Notes under the pieces: generated by a model
Databases searched by the model: none
Seen by the model: the letters and a program-made list of their open reading frames with translations, nothing else
What the model was told of the DNA's origin: nothing
Assembly (NCBI RefSeq): GCF_014203355.1
Contig: NZ_JACHIR010000003.1
Coordinates: 434,001 to 498,000 of the forward strand
DNA from: Kutzneria kofuensis
GTDB lineage: Bacteria; Actinomycetota; Actinomycetes; Mycobacteriales; Pseudonocardiaceae
Direction: 5' to 3'
Length of the DNA stretch: 64,000 bases
Shown: piece after piece, positions 53,311 to 61,082 of the stretch
Layout: every line of letters starts with the position of its first letter
Numbering within the stretch: position 1 is the stretch's first letter
Translations under genes and position numbers: made by a program

Positions 53311-54398
53311 CCGGAAACGACGGCGGCGGGCCCGAATCGGGCTCGTCGGCGGTGATCGGGCGGCTCGGGCCGGCTTCGGCACCGGGTCGGTCGAGTGTCA
53401 TCGGGCGGCGTGGCCGAACCTCGGAATCGGGCTCGTCGAGCGTCATCGGGCGGAGCGGCCAGACCTCGGGAGCTGCCGAGCGTATCCGACCCGAGCGGCT
53501 GCGCCCCGGAGACCTTGTCGCCCTGGTGGCGCCGGCCGGGCCACCGCCGCCCGAGGTGCTCCAGGCCGGCATCGACATCGTGCAGTCGTGGGGGCTGCGG
53601 GTGCGGGTCGGCAAGCACGTGCTGGACCGGCATCCCACGCTGGACTACCTCGCCGGCTCCGACGCCGACCGGGCCGCCGACCTCCAGGACGCCTGGTGCG
53701 ACCCGGAAGTGGCGGCGGTGTTCTGCGTCCGCGGCGGCTACGGCTGCCTGCGGATGGTGGACCTCGTCGACTGGTCGGCGATGGCCGCCGCCGGGCCGAA
53801 GGTGTTCGCCGGCTCCAGCGACGTGACCGTGCTGCACGAGTTCATCGGCGCCCGGCTCGGCCTGGTGACGTTGTTCGCGCCCATGCTGGCGACGCTGGCG
53901 TTCACCGCCGACGAGCAGGCCCAACGACACCTTCGCTCGACCCTGTTCGATCCTGACGCCGTTCGGGTGTTGACCCGGCCGGGCGCGGGCCCGCTGGTTG
54001 CGGGCAAGGCCTCCGGTGTGGTTGTGGGCGGCAACGCGAGCCTGCTGGCCGCCGGCCTGGCCGCGAAGGCGGCCTTGCCGGCGCCGGACGGCGCCATCGC
54101 GGTCCTCGAGGACGTGAACGAGGATCCGTACCGGTTGGACGCGATCGTCACGAAGCTGCTGCGTGCCGGCTGGTTCGACGGCGTCACCGGCATCGCGCTC
54201 GGGTCGTGGGCCGACTGCGGCGAGCTCGCGCACGTGCGCGCGACGCTGCTCGACCGGCTCGGCGGCCTCGGCGTGCCCATCGCGTGGGAACTGGGCTTCG
54301 GACACTGCCCCGCGGCGCTCACGGTGCCGCTGGGGCTGGTCGCGGACCTGGACGCGGTGGCCGGAACTCTCACCATGAGGTCATCCGCATTGCGCTGA
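53307..54398 (+). CDS. S66-family LD-carboxypeptidase/MccF-like peptidase with repetitive N-terminus
   Basis: 363 residues. The peptidase starts near residue 59 (IRPERLRPGDLVALVAPAGPP) with RGGYGCLRMVDLVDW, FAGSSDVTVLHEFIG (catalytic Ser), GGNASLLAAGLA and the C-terminal LEDVNEDPYRLDAIVTKL and GFGHCPAALTVPLG (His). It cleaves L,D-peptide bonds of muropeptides or microcin-C-like compounds. The first 57 residues are a low-complexity extension carrying a VIGR motif three times, 15 residues apart. Coupled (GTGA) to the S9 peptidase gene. Confidence 0.9.
   Translation: MTGNDGGGPESGSSAVIGRLGPASAPGRSSVIGRRGRTSESGSSSVIGRSGQTSGAAERIRPERLRPGDLVALVAPAGPPPPEVLQAGIDIVQSWGLRVRVGKHVLDRHPTLDYLAGSDADRAADLQDAWCDPEVAAVFCVRGGYGCLRMVDLVDWSAMAAAGPKVFAGSSDVTVLHEFIGARLGLVTLFAPMLATLAFTADEQAQRHLRSTLFDPDAVRVLTRPGAGPLVAGKASGVVVGGNASLLAAGLAAKAALPAPDGAIAVLEDVNEDPYRLDAIVTKLLRAGWFDGVTGIALGSWADCGELAHVRATLLDRLGGLGVPIAWELGFGHCPAALTVPLGLVADLDAVAGTLTMRSSALR
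53337..53471 (+). repeat. Three tandem 45-bp repeats
   Basis: Copies at 53337-53381, 53382-53426 and 53427-53471 share a TCGTCG/TCGAG...ATCGGGCGG core with divergence at the ends. They encode residues 11-55 of the S66 peptidase, keep frame, and are absent from the family consensus. Confidence 0.8.
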
Positions 54399-54504
54399 CC
54401 GGGTGGTTTCTTGCGCAGATCGTCGAATGTCCGTGCCGGCGGCCCGGTCGAGGCCATTATCGGAGGTCGCCGCAAGGCACAGCATCGACGTCGAAGGGAT
54501 CACC

Positions 54505-54816
54505 ATGGCTCTGCCCGCACTCACGGCCCAGCAGCGTGCCGACGCGCTGGCCAAGGCTCAGCGAGCCCGCAAGGCCCGTGCCGAGCTGCTGGCCGGCCTC
54601 AAGGCGGGGACCGTGCAGCTGCCGGAAGTGTTCGAACGCGCCGAAACCGACGAAGTGGTCCGGAAAACGCGGATCATCGCCGTCATCAAGGCGTTACCGG
54701 GGGTCGGCCCGGTGCGGGCCGCCGAGCTGATGCGCGGCTGCGAGATCGCCGAGTCGCGCCGGGTGGGCGGCGTCGGCTCCGCGCAGCGCAGCGCCCTGCT
54801 GGCGGCGGTCAGCTGA
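54505..54816 (+). CDS. Actinobacterial integration host factor (mIHF)-like protein
   Basis: 103 residues from ATG 54505. MALPALTAQQRADALAKAQRARKARAELLAGLKAG in outline, then KALPGVGPVRAAELMRGCEIAESRRVGGVGSAQRSALL match the helical DNA-binding core of mIHF. The usual chromosomal mIHF gene lies beside guanylate kinase; that neighbour is absent, so this is probably a second copy. Overlaps the convergent glycosyltransferase 3' end by 8 bp. Confidence 0.88.
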   Translation: MALPALTAQQRADALAKAQRARKARAELLAGLKAGTVQLPEVFERAETDEVVRKTRIIAVIKALPGVGPVRAAELMRGCEIAESRRVGGVGSAQRSALLAAVS

Positions 54817-55915
54817 GCAGCACGTTGTCGATCGACCACATCATCGAGCGGTCGCCGCCCCAGCACCGGAGCAGCCGGTCGCGGTGGCCGGCGAGCGCGG
54901 CCGCGTAGTCCAGGTCGCCGTCGTGAAGGAGCGTCGCGGCGTCGAGCAGTTCCGGCAGGTCCGCCCGGACGCGGGCGGCCGACATGCTCGGCGTGCGCGG
55001 TCCCTCGTCGTCGACGAGCTCCGGGTCCGGACCGAGAAGGGTGTAGCTGGGGAATCGGGCGCGGTCCGGCAGGACGGAGTAGAACGGCACGCCGTCGTTG
55101 AACCAGAACTCGGGCCAGCGGTTGCCCGCGAGGCACAACCACGGAGTGCCGGTGGCCAGCGCGGCCATGCCGAACCCGGTGTGCGGTGACAGGAAGACCT
55201 TCGACGCGCCGACCAGGCACAACTGGTCCCGCAGCGGTAGGTCCAACGCCAGCCGCGCACCGGGCACCGCCGCCGCGAGCCGCTCGTACTCGTCGCGGCC
55301 GTAGGTGGTGCTGGTCCGGCCGTCCTCGGCCAGCTTGCCCAGCAGCCGGAACTCGGTGCCCGGGAAGCGGTCCGCCAGCGCGGTCAGGATCAGCCGCCAG
55401 GACGTGACCGTCGGGTACATGTGGCGCTCCGCGCTGCCGCCGAGCAGCACCGTGAACCCGCTCCTGGCTTCCGCTCGGGGAAGGTCCAGCCGCAGCGGCT
55501 GTCTCGGTTCGTATGACGGCGGCTGCCGGCCCGCCCAGCCCCTCGTGCCGGTGAAGTAGGCGTCCGCCTGGTCGTAGTACGCCGCCAGCCCCGGGAAGAA
55601 CTCCCGCTGCGCCGGCTGCGCCGACCGGATGTCGCTGACGACGTGCTCCCAGTCCTGGCCGATCTTGCCGAGCTGGTCCCGGGTGTCCGTGGCCGGGTCG
55701 AACAGGTCGAGCCGGATCGTGTGGACCTCGTCGATGAACGGGCACCACGTCGCCATCTCCGCCGGCGTGTCCGCGTTCAGCACCACGCCGATCCGCCGGG
55801 TCGGATCCGCCGCGTGGTAGTTGAGCGCGTACTGCAGGGCCTCGACCGCGTGCCCCACCGCGTGCGCGTACACGAAGTTGACCAGAACCGACCCCATGAC
55901 GCCGATTCTGGCCAC
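54809..55915 (-). CDS. GT-B-fold glycosyltransferase-like protein (GT9-related)
   Basis: 368 residues from GTG 55915; ATG at 55897 is an alternative. RIGVVLNADTPAEMATW, TVLLGGSAERHMYPTVTSW, EFRLLGKL and VFLSPHTGFGMAALATGTPWLCL resemble the C-terminal donor-binding half of GT9/heptosyltransferase-type enzymes. Substrate unknown. It follows the methyltransferase gene on the same strand closely. Confidence 0.7.
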   Translation of the reverse strand: MARIGVMGSVLVNFVYAHAVGHAVEALQYALNYHAADPTRRIGVVLNADTPAEMATWCPFIDEVHTIRLDLFDPATDTRDQLGKIGQDWEHVVSDIRSAQPAQREFFPGLAAYYDQADAYFTGTRGWAGRQPPSYEPRQPLRLDLPRAEARSGFTVLLGGSAERHMYPTVTSWRLILTALADRFPGTEFRLLGKLAEDGRTSTTYGRDEYERLAAAVPGARLALDLPLRDQLCLVGASKVFLSPHTGFGMAALATGTPWLCLAGNRWPEFWFNDGVPFYSVLPDRARFPSYTLLGPDPELVDDEGPRTPSMSAARVRADLPELLDAATLLHDGDLDYAAALAGHRDRLLRCWGGDRSMMWSIDNVLLS

Positions 55916-55928
55916 CCCGTCGATCGAT

Positions 55929-56552
55929 TTACGGCTTGCGGGCGGCCATGAACAGGTCCTGCTCGGGGCTCGCGGTCATGTGGTTGGGCTGGAACTCGAC
56001 GACCCGGTCCCGCACGACCTCCAGGCCGAGGGCGGTGAGCCGGTCGCGGAACACCTCCACCGGATAGCTGCTCACGCCGGCGACCGGCTGGCCGAGGAAC
56101 TCGATCTCGATGCCCTCGATGTCGGCGGGCACGGTGGCCATCAGGAAGACCCCGCCGGGCGTCAGCCAGTCGGCGAACCTGGCCAGGGCGGCGTCGATCT
56201 CGGCGCGGGTGAGCTGGAGCAAGGGGTAGAACGCGATCACGGCGTTCCACGTGCCGGCGGGATAGGCCAGCGTGCGCAGGTCGGCGACCTCGAAGTGGGC
56301 GGCCGGGACCTGCTCACGGGCGATCTCGACCATGCGCGGCGAGACGTCGACGCCGGTGACGTCGTGGCCGGCGGCGGTCAGCAGCTCGGCGGTCGGGCGG
56401 CCGGTGCCGGAGCCGACGTCGAGCACCCTGGCGTGGCCGGGCAGCTCGGTGAGCAGCCAGTCGAGTTCTTCGCGCTGCGCGGCGAAGCCGGCGAACGCCT
56501 TCTCGTAGTCCTTGCCGAGTTCGTCGAAGAGTTCTGCCGCGGAGAGCCCCAT
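55929..56552 (-). CDS. Class I SAM-dependent methyltransferase
   Basis: 207 residues from ATG 56552 (GTG 56561 is possible). HARVLDVGSGTGRPTAELL (motif I near 40), VTGVDVSPRMVEIA, HFEVADLRTL, AVIAFYPLLQLTRAEI and GGVFLMATVP. It lies 14 bp ahead of the glycosyltransferase-like gene on the same strand, suggesting a two-gene unit that decorates a small molecule or glycan. Confidence 0.88.
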   Translation of the reverse strand: MGLSAAELFDELGKDYEKAFAGFAAQREELDWLLTELPGHARVLDVGSGTGRPTAELLTAAGHDVTGVDVSPRMVEIAREQVPAAHFEVADLRTLAYPAGTWNAVIAFYPLLQLTRAEIDAALARFADWLTPGGVFLMATVPADIEGIEIEFLGQPVAGVSSYPVEVFRDRLTALGLEVVRDRVVEFQPNHMTASPEQDLFMAARKP

Positions 56553-56802
56553 GGCGTCCACGCTAGCGTGTCCCGCGCCGCCAGATCACGGCAATGCCGG
56601 AACGCCCAACGCGTTGAGCCATCCGTCCGAGTGACCCGCCTCGAACCCTTTCCCTCGCACGTCTGATCGGGTGACTTCATGGTTTGTTCACGAAAACGTC
56701 CCGAAAGCCGCGGACGCGGTGCAATGATCGAGAAGACGGGAGAGGGATAGGGGTCCCGTCGCCATTCGAACGACCCATTCAGTCGAAAGACGGGGGTACA
56801 CA

Positions 56803-57183
56803 GTGATCAGTGGGGCATTGCGCGCCGGCCTGCTCGTGGCGATTCCGGCCGCGGCGCTGTTCGGCGTCGGCGCGGCGACCGCGGTGGCCGCGCCCGCCGC
56901 GACGACCTGCTCGTCGACCACGGGTTCCAGCGTCTGCTACACGACGGGATCGCACCACCTCAGCGTGTGTGACACCAACGCGGACGGCTGGGCGCCGTAC
57001 GCGTGGTGGAATCCGGGCAGCAGCCACAGCCAGCCGACCAACCGCGCCGAATTCACCGGCGGGAACGGGCACTGCGGCTCCTATCCGGTGACCGGTTCCG
57101 GCGGCAAGATTTCGTTCCAGGCGTGCCGGGACGTCCGGCACGACCCGGACAACTGCGGCAGCTGGCAGACCGTGACGTACTGA
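56803..57183 (+). CDS. Small secreted six-cysteine protein
   Basis: 126 residues from GTG 56803. Signal peptide (ISGALRAGLLVAIPAAALFGVG, AAATAVA region) then a mature domain of about 95 residues with six Cys, rich in Gly, Ser, Asn, Trp and His (CDTNADGWAPYAWWNPGSS, FTGGNGHCGSYPV, ACRDVRHDPDNCGSW). No family recognised. Single gene with a strong terminator. Confidence 0.75.
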   Translation: MISGALRAGLLVAIPAAALFGVGAATAVAAPAATTCSSTTGSSVCYTTGSHHLSVCDTNADGWAPYAWWNPGSSHSQPTNRAEFTGGNGHCGSYPVTGSGGKISFQACRDVRHDPDNCGSWQTVTY

Positions 57184-57189
57184 TTCCGG

Positions 57190-57224
57190 AAAGGCCCGGT
57201 CGGCGCGACGCCGGCCGGGCCTTT
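57190..57224. terminator. Bidirectional hairpin terminator
   Basis: AAAGGCCCGG-T-CGGC pairs with GCCG-G-CCGGGCCTTT (one mismatch) around a 5-base loop, followed by T. It serves the secreted-protein gene and the convergent monooxygenase gene. Confidence 0.85.
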
Positions 57225-57238
57225 TCAATTCGTTGAAT

Positions 57239-57559
57239 TCAGTGCACGGATTCCACGGCGTAGAGGTGCGGCTCGTAGGACTCGGCGATCTCGGCGGCGG
57301 CGGCCAGATGGGGCTGGGCGACGGGGTTGGCGAGCATGGCCCGGAAGGCCGCGGCGTCGGTCCACTGGGCGTAGTTGACGACCCGCACGCCGTCGGTGCT
57401 GGCGTGGATGTTGGCGGACACGAACCCGGGCAGCCCGGCCATGACCTCCTCGGTGGCGCGGGCCAACAGTTCGACGAGCTCGGCCTGCCGCTCCGGGCGC
57501 ACGGTGAAGATGTTGATCAGGGTCGTCACCGGCTGGTCGACGGCGATGGTGGTGGCCAC
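57239..57559 (-). CDS. Antibiotic biosynthesis monooxygenase (ABM)-domain protein
   Basis: 106 residues. VTTLINIFTVRPERQAELVELLARATEEV, GLPGFVSANIHASTDGVRVVNYAQWTDAAAFRAML in outline match the ferredoxin-like ABM fold. Cofactor-free quinone-type oxygenases and haem-degrading enzymes share it. Its start faces the divergent MarR gene and two MarR-like operator sites, so it is a likely MarR target. Confidence 0.85.
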   Translation of the reverse strand: MATTIAVDQPVTTLINIFTVRPERQAELVELLARATEEVMAGLPGFVSANIHASTDGVRVVNYAQWTDAAAFRAMLANPVAQPHLAAAAEIAESYEPHLYAVESVH

Positions 57560-57577
57560 GGCGTCCCACTCCTTGGA

Positions 57578-57593
57578 TGTCAGGTTCCTTACA
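57578..57593. promoter_or_regulatory. MarR operator site 1 TGTCAGGTTCCTTACA
   Basis: Imperfect copy of the perfect palindrome 28 bp away, 19-34 bp upstream of the ABM gene start. Confidence 0.6.
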
Positions 57594-57605
57594 TGGCCGA
57601 TTGTG

Positions 57606-57621
57606 TGTCAGGATCCTGACA
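57606..57621. promoter_or_regulatory. MarR operator site 2 TGTCAGGATCCTGACA
   Basis: Perfect 16-bp palindrome overlapping the MarR start codon; bound repressor would block its own expression. Confidence 0.75.
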
Positions 57622-58061
57622 TGAGTCAAGCCCGGCACACCGAGCTCCGCCCCGGCTACCTGGTCAAGCGCGTCCAGCAGCTGCTGCGGCACGCCTCGGA
57701 CGAGGAGTTGCGCCACACCGGCCTGTCGGTCGCCCAGTACGCGGTGCTCAACGCGCTGTCCGAACACCCCGGCGCGTCGTCGGCGGAGCTGGCCCGGCTC
57801 TGCTTCGTCACCCGGCAGTCGCTGCAGGACGTGCTCTCGGGCCTGCGCGGCAACGGCCTGGTGGTGGTCGCGGACAAGGCAGTCACCGGACGGGCCCGCC
57901 CGGCCCGGCTGACGGACCTGGGCCGGCAGCGACTGGAACAGGCCGAGAAGGTGATGACGGCGGTGGAGGGCCGGATGCTCGCCGGGCTCGGCCCGGACGA
58001 CCGGGGCCGGCTCACAATGTTGCTGATCCGGTGCGCGGAGAACCTGACCGACCTAAGTTGA
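57621..58061 (+). CDS. MarR-family transcriptional regulator
   Basis: 146 residues from ATG 57621. LSVAQYAVLNALSEHPGASSAELARLCFVTRQSLQDVLSGLRGNGLV in outline is the winged helix, followed by VTGRARPARLTDLGRQRLEQAEKV. Autoregulated through the palindrome at its start and divergent from the ABM gene. Overlaps or abuts the acyl-CoA dehydrogenase gene, which is probably in the same transcript. Confidence 0.92.
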   Translation: MSQARHTELRPGYLVKRVQQLLRHASDEELRHTGLSVAQYAVLNALSEHPGASSAELARLCFVTRQSLQDVLSGLRGNGLVVVADKAVTGRARPARLTDLGRQRLEQAEKVMTAVEGRMLAGLGPDDRGRLTMLLIRCAENLTDLS

Positions 58062-58066
58062 CGGAT

Positions 58067-59071
58067 GTGACTGAGCTGGTCGCCCGCGCACGGGCCATCG
58101 CAGACGAGGTGCTGTTCCCGGCCGCGGCCGAGGTGGACCTGGCCGGCGTGGTGCCGCGCGGTCACTTCGACCTGCTCGCGGCGGAGGGCTTCTACGGCAT
58201 CTCGGTGGACGACGCCCTCGGCCTGCCGGAGACGGTGGCCATCCTGGAGGCCTTCGCGGGCGGCTGCCTGAGCACGATGTTCACCTGGATCCAGCACCTG
58301 GGCCTGACCCGCGGCATCTACGCGTCGACGAACGAGCCGCTGCGCGAGCGGTACCTGGACGAGCTCGCGGCGGGCCGGCTGCGCGGCGGCGTGGCGTACG
58401 CGGCGGTGATCCCGCCGGAGCCGAGGATGCGGGCCAGACGGGTCGACGGCGGCTACGTGTTCGACGGCGAGGCGCCGTTCGTCAGCGGCTGGGGCATCAT
58501 CGACCTGCTGCAGCTCGCCGGCCGCGAGGGCGACACGGTGATCAGCGCCGTGATCGACGCGGTGGAGGCCCCGGGCCTGACGGTGCGGCCGCTGACGCTG
58601 GTCGCGGCGCAGGGCACGGCGACCGTGCACCTGACCCTCACCGACTTCTTCGTCCCGGACGAGCGGATCTACGCGACGGTGTCGCACGAGGAGTTCATCG
58701 CCGGCAACGCGGCCTTCGCGTCCCGGCTCAACGGCTGCGCCCCGCTGGGCCTGGCCGAGCGGGCGGCCCGGTTGGTCGAGGAGGCCGGTCAGGGCGCGGT
58801 CGCGGACCGGCTGCGCAAGGAGATCGGCGACGCCCGCGACCGCCTGGACGGCGGACTGATCGACCAGGCGTCGATGCCGGCGGCCCGGGTCGCGGCCGCG
58901 GAGTTGGCCTACCGGTCGGCCGGCGCGGTGGTCGCGGCGACCGGCAGTGCGGCGATCCTGGCCGGCCAGCACGGCCAGCGGCTGGTCCGTGAGGCGACGT
59001 TTCTGCTGGTCGCGGCCGGTCGGCCGGAGATCAAGGCGGGCCTGCTGGCGACGTTCGGAAAGATCTCCTGA
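58067..59071 (+). CDS. Acyl-CoA dehydrogenase-like protein
   Basis: 334 residues from GTG 58067; TTG 58058, overlapping the MarR stop as TTGA, is an alternative. GHFDLLAAEGFYGISVDDALG, LAAGRLRGGVAYAAV, ARRVDGGYVFDGEAPFVSGWG and LTDFFVPDERI fit the acyl-CoA dehydrogenase fold with a short C-terminal helical domain. No clear catalytic Glu could be placed, so it may be a hydroxylase-type or other flavoprotein member. Same transcript as MarR, suggesting it handles the MarR ligand. Confidence 0.85.
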   Translation: MTELVARARAIADEVLFPAAAEVDLAGVVPRGHFDLLAAEGFYGISVDDALGLPETVAILEAFAGGCLSTMFTWIQHLGLTRGIYASTNEPLRERYLDELAAGRLRGGVAYAAVIPPEPRMRARRVDGGYVFDGEAPFVSGWGIIDLLQLAGREGDTVISAVIDAVEAPGLTVRPLTLVAAQGTATVHLTLTDFFVPDERIYATVSHEEFIAGNAAFASRLNGCAPLGLAERAARLVEEAGQGAVADRLRKEIGDARDRLDGGLIDQASMPAARVAAAELAYRSAGAVVAATGSAAILAGQHGQRLVREATFLLVAAGRPEIKAGLLATFGKIS

Positions 59072-59158
59072 AAAAGTTCAGGCGGCTTGTCGATCCGGGG
59101 AGGGTGTCGTTCGACGCAGGGGTGAGAGCCGGACAGACCCCGTGAACGGAGCCCCGAG

Positions 59159-59602
59159 ATGACCGCGATCGCCAGCACCGCCGCCGTCACCACCGCCAAG
59201 ACCGTCAAGACCCCCGTCGCCACCAAGATCGGCCGTGGCATCAGCGTCGCCGCCGTGGCGTTCCTGCTGTTCGACGCCACGCTGCACCTGATGAACCCCG
59301 ACTTCGTCGTGCAGGCCTTCCAGCAGGCCGGCTTCCCCGCCTACCAGGCCACCGTCATCGGCCTGCTGGAGCTGGGCTGCCTGGTGCTGTACGTGATCCC
59401 GAAGACCGCGGTGCTGGGCGCGATCGTGCAGACCGCGTATCTGGGCGGCGCGTTCTGCTCGAACCTGCGGCTGGAGGCGCCGCTGTTCTCCACCCTGCTG
59501 TTCCCGGTCTACATCGCGATCCTGGTGTGGGCAGGCCTGTACCTGCGCAACGCCGCGCTGCGCGCCGCCCTCGGCGTCGACATCCTGGCCAAGCGCCGCT
59601 AG
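59159..59602 (+). CDS. DoxX-like membrane protein
   Basis: 147 residues with four hydrophobic segments: ISVAAVAFLLFDATLHLM, VIGLLELGCLVLYVIP, VLGAIVQTAYLGGAF and LLFPVYIAILVWAGLYL. The order and length fit the DoxX-like family. The role in redox or stress is uncertain. Confidence 0.85.
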   Translation: MTAIASTAAVTTAKTVKTPVATKIGRGISVAAVAFLLFDATLHLMNPDFVVQAFQQAGFPAYQATVIGLLELGCLVLYVIPKTAVLGAIVQTAYLGGAFCSNLRLEAPLFSTLLFPVYIAILVWAGLYLRNAALRAALGVDILAKRR

Positions 59603-59614
59603 AAACCCGGTCCT

Positions 59615-59641
59615 ACGCCCTGGCCGCCGTGGTCAGGGCGT
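59615..59641. terminator. Hairpin terminator after DoxX-like gene
   Basis: ACGCCCTG and CAGGGCGT form a perfect 8-bp stem with an 11-base loop, followed by TTT. Confidence 0.75.
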
Positions 59642-59664
59642 TTCGGCGTCGCGCCACTTGAGCT

Positions 59665-59775
59665 TCACCTCATCGGCTTCGCGTCGGCGAGTTCCACCCA
59701 GTCCGCGGTGATCTCGACGGTCAGCGGATCGCGACGGTCCGTCAGGCGGAGCCCCCACGGTTCAGCGTCGGGAGA
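59665..59775 (-). pseudogene. 37-codon open fragment after the PadR stop
   Basis: Directly after the PadR TGA and in the same frame, 36 protein-like codons continue (DAEPWGLRLTDRRDPLTVEI, then DWVELADAKPMR) to a second TGA at 59665. It could be the remnant of a lost gene, a former PadR extension, or chance. No ribosome site or start codon is evident. Confidence 0.3.
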
Positions 59776-60360
59776 TCACCCGGTCGGCGGCATCGGCCAA
59801 TCGAGTGATCCGTTGCCGAGGTCGGCGACGACTCCCCGTACCCAGGACAGCTCGGCGGCGGTGACGTCTTGCAGGTATTCGTGCTCCAGCAGGTGCAGCC
59901 GCGGCACGTGGGCGGTGCGGGAGGCGTCGAGCACGGCTCGCGTCGCGCCGAGGGTTTGCTCCAACGCCTCGGCGCGACGCTCCAGCTGGGTCCGTGCGTC
60001 CTGTGGGTCGAGCAGATGCAGGAACGACACGACCGCCGGGAACAGCGGAAACTCCTGCGCCGGGGCGGCAATGCTGTCCTTCAGTCCGGTCAGCAGCGCA
60101 TCGCGGCCGGCGTCGGTGACCGCGTAGACGGTGCGTTCGGGATGGCGGGAGTCGCGCTCGACGGCGTGCACCCGGATCAGCTCGTCCCGGGCCAGCCGGT
60201 CGATCGCGGCGTGCAGGCCGGACCGGTTGCGGACGTTGACCACCAGCTGCACGCCGCGTTCCTTCATCAGCTGCTGCATCCGGTAGGCGTGCATCGGCTC
60301 CTCGACCAGCAGCGCGAGGACGGCGATGGTCAGTGGTGTGAGCTGCCCGCGGGTCGGCAC
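59776..60360 (-). CDS. PadR-family transcriptional regulator
   Basis: 194 residues from GTG 60360. LTIAVLALLVEEPMHAYRMQQLMKERG then RSGLHAAIDRLARDELIRVHAVERDSRHPERTVYAVTDAGRDAL in outline is the PadR winged helix with wing; the C-terminal VirR-like helical part follows (QLERRAEALEQTL). A TAGTCCGT-C-ACGGACTA palindrome lies 16-32 bp upstream, so it is probably autoregulated. It is downstream of and close to the methyltransferase gene. Confidence 0.9.
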   Translation of the reverse strand: MPTRGQLTPLTIAVLALLVEEPMHAYRMQQLMKERGVQLVVNVRNRSGLHAAIDRLARDELIRVHAVERDSRHPERTVYAVTDAGRDALLTGLKDSIAAPAQEFPLFPAVVSFLHLLDPQDARTQLERRAEALEQTLGATRAVLDASRTAHVPRLHLLEHEYLQDVTAAELSWVRGVVADLGNGSLDWPMPPTG

Positions 60361-60375
60361 GGATTCGTACTGTAC

Positions 60376-60392
60376 TAGTCCGTCACGGACTA
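60376..60392. promoter_or_regulatory. PadR operator TAGTCCGT-C-ACGGACTA
   Basis: Perfect 8-bp arms around a central C, just upstream of the PadR start and overlapping the methyltransferase stop codon. A GTAC-T-GTAC palindrome adjoins at 60367-60375. Confidence 0.65.
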
Positions 60393-61031
60393 CTTCCGGG
60401 CGAGCAGGTAGCCCTGAGGGCCCTTCTCCATCGCGCCCGGCGCCCGGGTCAGCATCGCGACCTCGGTGAGGCCGGCCGCGGCGGCCAGCTCGCTCATCCG
60501 CCGCGGCGGGTGCCAGTACACCTCCAGCGACAGATCATGGCCGTACGCATGGGAAAGATGGGTCTGGAGCTCGCCCGCCTTGAACGCGACCATCAGGTAG
60601 CCGCCGGGCCGGAGCACCCGGTGGAACTCCGCGAAGGCCTTCGGCAGCAAGTCCAACGGCGTGTGCACGAGCGAGTACCACGCCAGCGCGCCGGCCAGAC
60701 TGTCGTCGGGCAGGTCGAGGTCCAGCATCGAGCCGACCTCGAACCGCAGTTGCGGGTAGTCCCGGCGGGCCACCTCGACCATGCCCGGCGACAGGTCGAT
60801 GCCGAACACGTCCACGCCGAGCTTGTGCAGGTAGATGGCGACCCGGCCGGGGCCGCAGCCGATGTCGGCCACCGGGCCGTGCCCGACGTGCTCAGCGAAC
60901 ACCGTGAGCATGGCCCGGTCGAAGGGCATCTCGTCCATCGCGCCACGGAGCATGTCGGCGTAGGCGGCCGCTGCGGTGTCGTACGAAGTCCTTGTGCTGT
61001 CGAGGTAGTCGGATTCGATCACGTACGGCAC
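60390..61031 (-). CDS. Class I SAM-dependent methyltransferase
   Basis: 213 residues from GTG 61031 (GTG 61022 possible). SYDTAAAAYADMLRG, PVADIGCGPGRVAIYL (motif I near 55), VFGIDLSPGMVEVARRD, HRVLRPGGYLMVAFK. Small-molecule type; substrate unknown. It precedes PadR on the same strand. Confidence 0.9.
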   Translation of the reverse strand: MPYVIESDYLDSTRTSYDTAAAAYADMLRGAMDEMPFDRAMLTVFAEHVGHGPVADIGCGPGRVAIYLHKLGVDVFGIDLSPGMVEVARRDYPQLRFEVGSMLDLDLPDDSLAGALAWYSLVHTPLDLLPKAFAEFHRVLRPGGYLMVAFKAGELQTHLSHAYGHDLSLEVYWHPPRRMSELAAAAGLTEVAMLTRAPGAMEKGPQGYLLARK

Positions 61032-61082
61032 CGTAGCGGCCGAGCCCCGGGCCGACGGGGTGCCGGCCCGGGGCGTGTTGCG

